Below are positions 58,212-64,000 of a DNA stretch of 64,000 nucleotides, one piece after another. Position 1 is the stretch's first letter; every line of letters starts with the position of its first letter. The notes under the pieces are model-generated. The model made no database searches and was not told the DNA's origin. It saw only the letters and a program-made list of their open reading frames with translations. The stretch covers positions 32,254-96,253 of the forward strand of contig CAZVED010000005.1 of NCBI GenBank assembly GCA_964626205.1, written 5' to 3'. Position numbers and translations under genes: made by a program. Origin of the DNA: CAZVED01 sp964626205 (GTDB lineage: Bacteria; Patescibacteriota; Patescibacteriia; SG8-24).

Positions 58212-59023
58212 CATCCCCGCAACACCGTCACGGCCGTCACACGAAGCGCTCCGGCATCCCGGAGCGCTTTTGCGCATGCCGCGAGCGTCGACCCTGTCGT
58301 CATCACATCGTCCACGATGACGCACGACTCCGGCGCCGCGCGCAGGGACGTGACCGCGCCACGGACGTTCTCCGACCGCAACACGCTCTCCCCCATCTCT
58401 ACCTGCGTCTTGCTCGAGTACGCACGCCGGAGCAATGTGCGGTCCACAGCATGGCCGGTCGCGGCAGCAAGCGTCTCCGCGAACACGTCCGCCTGATTGA
58501 ACCCACGCATCCGAAGCCTCAATGGATGCAACGGTGACGGCACAATGACCGCCTCTGTGTCTCCCAACGTGCGAAGCTCCTCACCACGCCCGGCAAGGAA
58601 CGCGGCGAACAGGTCCGCAAGCGCCGTCCCAGCCTCCTCGATGCCCTCATACTTGTAGGCCTGTAGCAGTTCGCGTAGCAGCGGGTCGTTGTAAGGAGCC
58701 ATGCAAAGGACACCATCTAGGCCTTCCACGTGAACAAGAAATGGTGTCGCGTTGCGTTCCAGGCCAGGCCCCTCCGGGGAGGCTAAAGTCGGAGCCGCCT
58801 CCCCGGAGGGGCCTGGCCTGGGGCGTAAGGCACCGTCAAGAGATAACGAAAAGCCTCCGATGGTGGAGGCTTTTTTTATCTCGAGACACGCAGCGCAGAG
58901 CAGAGATCCTTCCATGCGGCACCCCAGGCAAAAATGCGGAAATAGCACCGGACCGGCGGATGCAACCGCCGTCCGTACGATCCTTATTGCCGTGGTTGCC
59001 ACTCCGCGGAATCCGCCATCCAT
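58211..59023 (-). CDS. comF: ComF-family phosphoribosyltransferase-like protein with palindromic insert
   Basis: A 270-residue protein. The N-terminal CxxC pairs (FCLGC, LLCAAC) are the ComF zinc site; the C-terminal PRT domain has LLQAYKYEGIEEAG, RLRMRGFNQADVFAETLA and the PRPP loop CVIVDDVMTTGSTLAAC. ComF proteins act in DNA uptake or related repair in naturally competent bacteria. Between the two domains lie a 63-bp palindrome in frame (58759-58821) and a terminator-like hairpin (58849-58874), both translated. The start overlaps the previous gene by 40 nt, and a GTG at 59002 is an alternative. Confidence 0.85.
   Translation of the reverse strand: MDGGFRGVATTAIRIVRTAVASAGPVLFPHFCLGCRMEGSLLCAACLEIKKASTIGGFSLSLDGALRPRPGPSGEAAPTLASPEGPGLERNATPFLVHVEGLDGVLCMAPYNDPLLRELLQAYKYEGIEEAGTALADLFAAFLAGRGEELRTLGDTEAVIVPSPLHPLRLRMRGFNQADVFAETLAAATGHAVDRTLLRRAYSSKTQVEMGESVLRSENVRGAVTSLRAAPESCVIVDDVMTTGSTLAACAKALRDAGALRVTAVTVLRG
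58759..58821. repeat. 63-bp perfect palindrome inside comF
   Basis: Two 25-bp arms, CCAGGCCAGGCCCCTCCGGG plus GAGGC and its exact complement, around a 13-bp loop. The length is 21 codons, so it keeps the reading frame and adds a Pro/Gly/Ala-rich segment to ComF. Confidence 0.85.
58849..58874 (+). terminator. Terminator-like hairpin within comF
   Basis: AAAAGCCTCC / GGAGGCTTTT with seven T on the plus strand; on the minus strand it lies in the comF reading frame (EIKKASTIGGF). A plus-strand transcript entering here would stop; why it is inside a gene is unclear. Confidence 0.5.
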
Positions 59024-59616
59024 TCGCCGTTCGTCTTGATGAGTTCGAGGATGATGTCCTGATAATACACCTCGGCGGCCGTGGTGCCGGACGCATCCTG
59101 GCGGCGCTGGGTGCTGACGCGCACCGTAGCAGTCCCCGCATCTTCGTCAAATGTCACGATGGTCGGAGCAAGCGCGCGGGTCGTGACACCGTAATGGACT
59201 GTAGTGTCGCCGGAGGCGGCCCGTGCGTCCGCCACATACTGGTCGGCCCACGCCTGCATGGACGGGGTCATGACCGTCCGTAAATCCGTGATGTTCACGA
59301 AGTCCGTCTGGTTGGAGAAGCTGCCGAACCGTTCGGTGAATGCCGCCGCGAAACGCAGGATGGCTGATGTGTCGTCCGGCGGCGCCGTCGGCGCCGTTTC
59401 GGTCGGGGCTGGCTGCACCGGAGCCGGAGTCGCTCCGCGATTAGGATCGTTGGCTTCCGGAAGCCCTGTCGTCGACTGCCCGTTCCCCTGCGCCGTGACA
59501 TCCACGACCGGAACCGTCGGAGCAGGACGCTGCATCAGGAAGAACAGGGCGATAGCCAACAAGAGGAGGATGAGCGCGATGGCGATACCAAGAAGGACTT
59601 TCTGTCGTCGTGTCAT
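58984..59616 (-). CDS. Membrane-anchored hypothetical in the VirB4 operon
   Basis: A 210-residue protein with a short N-terminal cytoplasmic tail, one membrane segment (about residues 8-28), a Pro/Thr-rich linker (30-85) and an extracytoplasmic alpha/beta domain (FAAAFTERFGSFSNQTDFV onward). VirB8- or TcpC-like accessory proteins of type IV systems have this layout, but no motif confirms it. It follows virB4 by 9 nt and overlaps comF. Confidence 0.6.
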   Translation of the reverse strand: MTRRQKVLLGIAIALILLLLAIALFFLMQRPAPTVPVVDVTAQGNGQSTTGLPEANDPNRGATPAPVQPAPTETAPTAPPDDTSAILRFAAAFTERFGSFSNQTDFVNITDLRTVMTPSMQAWADQYVADARAASGDTTVHYGVTTRALAPTIVTFDEDAGTATVRVSTQRRQDASGTTAAEVYYQDIILELIKTNGEWMADSAEWQPRQ

Positions 59617-59625
59617 AGGCGTCGG

Positions 59626-61575
59626 TTATGCGGTAGGTGGTGTTCCGGCTGGGGCAGCTCCTTTAGCAGCGGCGTTCGCAGCATCCTGCCGTGCGATCTC
59701 GGCTTCGTACTCCTTCTTTGCCTCCGCGATCTCGATGAGCTGTTGCGGGTTCGTGGTGACGATCTGGTCTTCGGTGTAGCTCGCCACGACCTTGATGGCC
59801 GCGTGCTTATTGCCAGCGAAGAAGATACCTTCGCCGACACCACCCTCGAGGAGAAGGAACTTCTCGCCCTCCGTGAGAAGGAACGTCTTGGCGACGTTGT
59901 CGATGGCCGCCGGCGACTGCTTGAGCAGCATCTGCATGGCGGAGTTCGTCACGATGGCCTGGCCGTAGGGCGAACGCAGGAAGTCGTTCACGTCCTGGGT
60001 GATCGTCGTGACACCGAGGAAGTACTTACGGCAGCGCTTCACGAGCGCGAAGATGAACTTCGCCGAGTCCTCGTGCTGCATGAGCCACCATGCCTCGTCG
60101 ATGACGAGAATGCGCTTCTTCTTCTCCGAACGGACGACGTTCCAGATGTAGTTGACGACCGCGTAGATGGCGAGTGGGCGAAGTTCGTCTTCCAAGTCAC
60201 GGACGCAGAACGTGACGAGCAGGTTATTCATCTGCACGGTCGTCGGCGAGTTGAAGAGACCGGCGAACGTACCTTCCGTGAACTTCTTCAGCTTGATGAC
60301 GATGTCCTTGGTGCCTTCCATGCCATCGAGCACTTCCACGAAGTCCTGCATGACCGGCGCTTCGACCTGCGAAAGATCGGCATCGGCAGTGATGTCCTTC
60401 TTGGCGTAGGTTTCAAGCAGCGCACGGTCGAGGACGGAGTCTTCCTGCGGCGTGACGGTGCCGAGCATGATGCGGAGCAAACCCTTGGTCGTGATGACCG
60501 CCGAGCGGATGATGTCTTCGGTGGATACCTCCTCGCCCACCGCGCGCGGCAGGTCGAACGGGTTGATCTTAGCGTCCGACGCGAGCGAGAGGTTCACGTA
60601 CGTGCCGCCGACGGCATCCGAGAGGTGCTTGTATTCCTGTTCCGGGTCGATGACGATAACGTCGGTCCCCAGCATGAGCGACCGCAAAATCTCGAGCTTC
60701 ACAGTGTACGACTTACCCGCACCGGAGGTCGCGAACACGATGTAGTTCGCGTTCTGCATGGAGAAGCGGTCGAAGAGGATGAGGCTGTTGTTGTGGCGGT
60801 TGATGCCGAACAAGATGCCGTTCTCGGACGTAAGGTCCGCGGAGATGAACGGGAACGACGACGCAATCGGGCTCGAGTTCATGTTGAACGTCGTCATGAG
60901 CTCGTCGTTACCGATCGGTAGCGTGGAATTGAAGCCCTGCTCCGCCTGATAGAATACGCGCTTCGTGTAGATGAGCTTTGACCCGAAGACGGACTCCACT
61001 TCCTCGCTGAACTTATCGAGGTCTTCCTTGGTCTTTGCGTACATCGTGACGTACAACGCAAACTGGAAAAAGTGCTCCGTCCCCTGGGAGAGCGTGTCAC
61101 GCAGCCATTCGATGTCCTGGAGCGCCTGTTCACGGATGGGGTCGCGTGGCTTTCCGGACTCCGAATCCGAAACGATCTGCGCTTCGAGCGTACCGACCTT
61201 CTTCTGCAACTGCTTCAGGATGACATTAGCCTTGACCGGGTAGAAGAACATCGCCACGTCGATGGTCTTGTTCATGTTGATGACCGGCGTGAACCAGCCG
61301 AGCGACAGGTGGCGCGGATAGGACACGACGAACACCGTCCGAACGAAGCTCTCACCGAGCTGCAAGAACGTCGGCTGGATCTGCATCCCTGCGGGCGAGA
61401 TGAGATCCTTGATGGAGACGACGCCTTTGCGATAGATGCGCTCCTCTTCGAGCAACGTCTTCTGTTCCGCGAGCTTTGTCTGCTCTTCTGCCTGCTTCTT
61501 CCCCTTCCCCGAAAGGTCCTTCGGGTCTTTGGGGACGCTGACCTGTGTGCCGAGTTGTTGCGGTGTGAACGCCAT
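59626..61575 (-). CDS. VirB4/TraC-type ATPase of a type IV secretion-like system
   Basis: A 649-residue P-loop ATPase. After an N-terminal region with predicted coiled coil, the motor domain has FATSGAGKSYTVKLEILRSL (Walker A, near residue 285), VIVIDPEQEYKHL, and RILVIDEAWWLMQHED (Walker B, near 490), then the C-terminal SPYGQAIVTNSAMQMLLKQ and EGIFFAGNKHAAIK. These are the VirB4 marks. VirB4 powers pilus or secretion assembly at the membrane. Start MAFTPQQL at 61575, next to the TraC-like stop. In CPR this cluster is common but lacks most other VirB genes, and its export role is unproven. Confidence 0.9.
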   Translation of the reverse strand: MAFTPQQLGTQVSVPKDPKDLSGKGKKQAEEQTKLAEQKTLLEEERIYRKGVVSIKDLISPAGMQIQPTFLQLGESFVRTVFVVSYPRHLSLGWFTPVINMNKTIDVAMFFYPVKANVILKQLQKKVGTLEAQIVSDSESGKPRDPIREQALQDIEWLRDTLSQGTEHFFQFALYVTMYAKTKEDLDKFSEEVESVFGSKLIYTKRVFYQAEQGFNSTLPIGNDELMTTFNMNSSPIASSFPFISADLTSENGILFGINRHNNSLILFDRFSMQNANYIVFATSGAGKSYTVKLEILRSLMLGTDVIVIDPEQEYKHLSDAVGGTYVNLSLASDAKINPFDLPRAVGEEVSTEDIIRSAVITTKGLLRIMLGTVTPQEDSVLDRALLETYAKKDITADADLSQVEAPVMQDFVEVLDGMEGTKDIVIKLKKFTEGTFAGLFNSPTTVQMNNLLVTFCVRDLEDELRPLAIYAVVNYIWNVVRSEKKKRILVIDEAWWLMQHEDSAKFIFALVKRCRKYFLGVTTITQDVNDFLRSPYGQAIVTNSAMQMLLKQSPAAIDNVAKTFLLTEGEKFLLLEGGVGEGIFFAGNKHAAIKVVASYTEDQIVTTNPQQLIEIAEAKKEYEAEIARQDAANAAAKGAAPAGTPPTA

Positions 61576-61576
61576 A

Positions 61577-62272
61577 CTAGATGCTGTTCTGGTTATCCGA
61601 CACGCGCAAGTCGCCGACGTCGCGCATCTTCTGCGAGTCGAGGAGTTCCGGGTTGTACGCGCGATAGTAGAGCTCGATGAGGCTCTGCGTGTCGAGCATG
61701 ACAGACTTGAGTCCCATGGACTGAAGATTGCCAGCAATGCCGTTCACACGCGACAGCAGCTGTTCCTTGCGGTCACGGAAACGCTTCTCCGCGAGCTTCA
61801 CGATAGCGGCCGGCTGGAACGCCTCGCTCAGACGCGCCCAGAAACCCTTGGACTTGTCCGACAGCGGATTATACGGCACGACGACGAAGAACTGCTTCTG
61901 CATGATCTGTCCGATATCAACGAGTTCCGAGACGAACCCACGATAATCCGCGATCTGCAGCTTGAGCAGTTCGTTCTTCTGGTTCTTCTGCGCCTCAGCA
62001 AGCCGCTCCATATACGCCTCGATGTTGAGACGGCGTGACTGAATGACGATCTGCAACGGGAACTCGAGCGAGTTCATGAAGCTGATGTACTGCTGGATAA
62101 TGGCATTCTGCTCGTCTTCGGACTTGAGCGCAAAATTGATGGATGCCACGAGCAAAACCGCGCGAAGCGTGCCGTCTTTCATGACGACGACGTCTTCGCG
62201 GACTTCCGCGATGTCGAGATACCGTTGTGTCGCAGGTCCCGGTTTCGGTCCCGCAAGTTTCTTCGACTGCAT
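61577..62272 (-). CDS. TraC-like protein of the VirB4 cluster
   Basis: A 231-residue soluble protein resembling the N-terminal domain of VirB4/TraC: RYLDIAEVREDVVVMKDGTLRAVL, then LEFPLQIVIQSRRLNIEAYM and QFFVVVPYNPL. It lacks a P-loop. In CPR genomes such a split N-terminal part lies just before virB4, as here (genes overlap or abut), and together the two products may form the working ATPase. Confidence 0.8.
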   Translation of the reverse strand: MQSKKLAGPKPGPATQRYLDIAEVREDVVVMKDGTLRAVLLVASINFALKSEDEQNAIIQQYISFMNSLEFPLQIVIQSRRLNIEAYMERLAEAQKNQKNELLKLQIADYRGFVSELVDIGQIMQKQFFVVVPYNPLSDKSKGFWARLSEAFQPAAIVKLAEKRFRDRKEQLLSRVNGIAGNLQSMGLKSVMLDTQSLIELYYRAYNPELLDSQKMRDVGDLRVSDNQNSI

Positions 62273-62274
62273 GG

Positions 62275-62706
62275 CTATGCTTCAGGGTTATAGACGCCGC
62301 CCGTGTTGACGATCATCGTCAGCTCGGAGAGCTTGGAGGCTTCCACGCGCGCCTTGAGCTTTCGCGTGGGTGGGGGCGGAGGCGGGGGCTCATTGAGAAT
62401 CGCCTTGAGCTCCGCGTCGGTAAGGTCCTTGTCCCAAACGCGGCGTGGCGGCTTCCTCCATGTCTGGATGAGGTTCAGCAGGAAAAAATGGAACGGCTGA
62501 CCGTTGATCTTCGTGAACGCGAGAATACCGCCGAGCGCGAGCTCGATGACGCCGACCGTGATAAACAGCGCGAAATCGAAAAGCTGAAACGCGATAAACA
62601 TGAACATCGCCGTGACGAGCAGAATGACGAACTGCCGCGTCGTGATAGGACCGATGATCTTATCTTCGACGTCGATGAATTGCGGAACAACGTATTTCTG
62701 CGCCAT
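62275..62706 (-). CDS. PrgI/VirB3-like membrane protein
   Basis: A 143-residue protein with VPQFIDVEDKIIGPITTRQF at the N-terminus, then two hydrophobic segments and a Pro-rich stretch (EPPPPPPPTRK) with a short soluble end. This is the PrgI/VirB3 family, the small inner-membrane partner of VirB4. First gene of the operon; TGCTATACT lies 14 nt before the ATG. Stop and next start are only 2 nt apart. Confidence 0.8.
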   Translation of the reverse strand: MAQKYVVPQFIDVEDKIIGPITTRQFVILLVTAMFMFIAFQLFDFALFITVGVIELALGGILAFTKINGQPFHFFLLNLIQTWRKPPRRVWDKDLTDAELKAILNEPPPPPPPTRKLKARVEASKLSELTMIVNTGGVYNPEA

Positions 62707-62720
62707 ACATCAGTGTTTCC

Positions 62721-62726
62721 AGTATA
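62721..62726 (-). promoter_or_regulatory. Extended -10 (TGCTATACT) of the prgI-virB4-comF operon
   Basis: TATACT with TGC extension, 14 nt before the prgI ATG. A perfect palindrome lies just upstream. Confidence 0.65.
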
Positions 62727-62733
62727 GCACAGA

Positions 62734-62759
62734 AATAAGCTCAGCATGCTGAGCTTATT
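62734..62759. terminator. 26-bp perfect palindrome, probable terminator of the right-edge gene
   Basis: AATAAGCTCAGCA and its exact complement. On the minus strand it is followed by TCTG and then the prgI promoter. It could instead be a protein-binding site. Confidence 0.5.
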
Positions 62760-62838
62760 GCCGTTCAAATCCACCCATCCCAGAAAGGCGGAAAATCTTA
62801 TCCACAACCGTCCAGGAAACCACGGAGCGAGCTGTTTT

Positions 62839-62925
62839 TTGCGAGGCCTTTAGGCCGAAGCAATCCCGTGCGATTTCAAGACGGGATTGCTTCGGGGGTC
62901 GAGTACGACCCCACTCGCAATGACA
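62839..62925. repeat. TCATTGCGAG palindromic repeat, copy 3
   Basis: Left half TTGCGAGGCCTTTAGGCCGA runs into AGCAATCCCG; the right half begins CGGGATTGCTTCGGGGGTCG and ends TCGCAATGACA. The outer TTGCGAG / CTCGCAA and inner AGCAATCCCGT / ACGGGATTGCT are inverted repeats. It lies between the right-edge gene and the palindrome at 62734. No coding sequence is seen in 62760-62970. Confidence 0.75.
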
Positions 62926-62974
62926 AAGTCAGAACAGTCGCGCCTACCCTCCCCACGATGACACGATAGTGCAA

Positions 62975-64000
62975 TTACCCGAAACGCAAGTCCCTATTCA
63001 GTTCCATAATCGCGTCGAACTCTTCCTTGGTCAGCACAGGCTGATTGGCATTCTGTAACTTCGCGATGACCTGCGGAAGCGGTTCGCCTTCGAGACTCGT
63101 GCGAAGCATGGAAAGATACGTCCTGTTGGCTTCCGATGCCTGCCATGCCTTGATGCCTTCGGTCTTTCGTTCGAACGATTCCTCGGCAAGAAGATCGATC
63201 TTGTCCTTGATCTTCAGCGTCGCTTCCTTTGGTGTCTTGGAAAGGCGGCGGAAATCGACGATGGACATGGACCGCAATGCATCTGTTGGACCGGTGAGTT
63301 TCGGTGCAGTGGTGACATCAGAGACTACCGGCTTCACCGGAGCTGGTGGCGTCATGACTGGCGCAATCGGCTTCGGCGGCACGGGCGGCGGGGCTGCTGC
63401 CGGTTTCGGCGGCGCCGGAGGCGGAACAACCGCGGCAGGCTTCGGTGCTGGTGGAGGCATGATAGGCGGAGGCGTCACGGATAGCGGCACGACAGGAGGA
63501 GCGATGACCGGCGGTTGCGGAATAGCTGGCGCCGGAGACGTCGGAATCGCACCCTGCTTCTCTTTTCCGCCAATAATAATCTCGTCGCCGACTTCATGCA
63601 CGGCCAAAGATGACTCGTCGTCATCGTCTTCGAGGACAGGTAAGTCGATGGGTGGCGGCACGGCACGCTTTTGCGGCTCGACTGGTGGTGCCTGTGGCGG
63701 AAGCGGTGGGGCTACAGCGGCAAGCGCAGGCGGGGCTGGCGGTGCAGGCGGAGGCACGACGGCAGCTGGCGCTGATGTAACAGGTTCAGCGACAACGTGC
63801 GAGCCAACCTCATGAATGACCGGTACTTCGAGCTTGCTCAAGTCCGGCACCTGTGGCTCATCTTTGCCGACAACGGGAATGACGCGCGTCACCTTTGGCG
63901 GTACAGGAACGCGCTCACCCAGCGCGGCAACGCCACGCTCTGCCGCAACGGCATGCGGGCTCTTTCCGGTCAGGTCCTGGTAGAGCGCGTCGCGGTCGGA
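62975..64000 (-). CDS. Proline-rich protein of unknown function, 5' end outside the window
   Basis: At least 341 residues; the frame stays open to the right edge. The central 200 residues are a Pro/Ala-rich disordered region with repeated PPPAPPxP units and short acidic stretches (VLEDDDDESSLAVHEVGDE appears with variants, as does VIHEVGSHV). The C-terminal 100 residues are a folded helical domain (RSMSIVDFRRLSKTPKEATL, QVIAKLQNANQPVLTKEEFD). No family recognised. It may be a surface or scaffold protein. Confidence 0.6.
   Translation of the reverse strand, partial: SDRDALYQDLTGKSPHAVAAERGVAALGERVPVPPKVTRVIPVVGKDEPQVPDLSKLEVPVIHEVGSHVVAEPVTSAPAAVVPPPAPPAPPALAAVAPPLPPQAPPVEPQKRAVPPPIDLPVLEDDDDESSLAVHEVGDEIIIGGKEKQGAIPTSPAPAIPQPPVIAPPVVPLSVTPPPIMPPPAPKPAAVVPPPAPPKPAAAPPPVPPKPIAPVMTPPAPVKPVVSDVTTAPKLTGPTDALRSMSIVDFRRLSKTPKEATLKIKDKIDLLAEESFERKTEGIKAWQASEANRTYLSMLRTSLEGEPLPQVIAKLQNANQPVLTKEEFDAIMELNRDLRFG

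Noticed and set aside
58211..59023. comF as a pseudogene because of its inserted hairpins
   Set aside because: The frame is open, and both the zinc site and the PRPP loop are intact, so it is kept as a gene with an insertion.
59743..60921. Long open frame on the plus strand over virB4
   Set aside because: Antisense shadow of the VirB4 motor domain, rich in Arg and Asp with no family.
62798..62806. Perfect DnaA-box sequence TTATCCACA
   Set aside because: Single copy, with no cluster, no A+T-rich unwinding region and no dnaA or dnaN nearby. Chance or a minor site; not an origin.

Overview
The window looks like chromosome from a Candidate Phyla Radiation (Patescibacteria) bacterium, probably of Parcubacteria type, with unusually high G+C (roughly 60 percent by eye). 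The case rests on family content: a 56-residue DUF5679 two-CxxC protein, a PrgI / TraC-like / VirB4 block, small 'type IV secretion pilin' membrane proteins, a threonyl-tRNA synthetase without TGS domain, a PheS with a four-cysteine loop, and many short membrane-anchored hypotheticals. TGA is used as a stop throughout (miaA, murI, gatB neighbours), so code 25 lineages are excluded. No rRNA, CRISPR array, transposase or prophage was seen.

Layout. 1-5.9 kb: a RodA/FtsW fragment at the left edge, membrane hypotheticals and gyrB. 6-11.2 kb: secE-nusG and rplK-rplA, split by an aldehyde dehydrogenase and a C39-like peptidase. 11.2-15 kb: a nearly complete dTTP-supply module (dcd, dut, thyX, tmk) plus gmk. 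15-24 kb: gatB, a DUF5679 protein, miaA, three acidic coiled-coil hypotheticals and thrS. 24-27 kb: a YqiJ-like/flotillin pair. 27-33.7 kb: a baseplate-J-like membrane protein, dnaE and a proteasome-family Ntn hydrolase. 33.7-40.6 kb: a tight minus-strand operon manB-murI-rseP-pheS-pheT. 40.7-50.4 kb: lemA-X-htpX, clpC, a beta-propeller/DsbA-like/pilin-VanY envelope cluster and radA. 50.5-55.4 kb: a histidine kinase, recG and tRNA-Arg. 55.5-56 kb: a candidate structured RNA and two tRNA-Ser genes. 56-58.2 kb: a RibD_C-like gene of lower G+C, DUF1761 and an alkyltransferase-like gene. 58.2-62.7 kb: prgI, TraC-like, virB4, an anchored protein and comF. Right edge: part of a proline-rich protein.

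Expression signals fall into two classes. Many core genes (radA, recG, dcd, miaA, the histidine kinase and others) have an extended -10 box of the form TGCTAnnnT only 6-9 nt before the ATG and no Shine-Dalgarno, as expected for leaderless mRNAs. Many accessory genes have strong AGGAGG sites. Rho-independent hairpins close almost every unit; several are fused to the next promoter, and one has the radA stop codon as its loop.

The most unusual material is non-coding: a 60-bp palindromic element present twice in inverted orientation (7545-7604 and 15656-15715, one mismatch); a candidate 185-nt RNA with pairing ends abutting tRNA-Ser(GCU); three TCATTGCGAG-type palindromic repeats, one lodged in a terminator loop; and a perfect 63-bp palindrome sitting in frame inside comF. 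A tRNA-Arg with anticodon GCG in place of the usual bacterial ACG is also notable.
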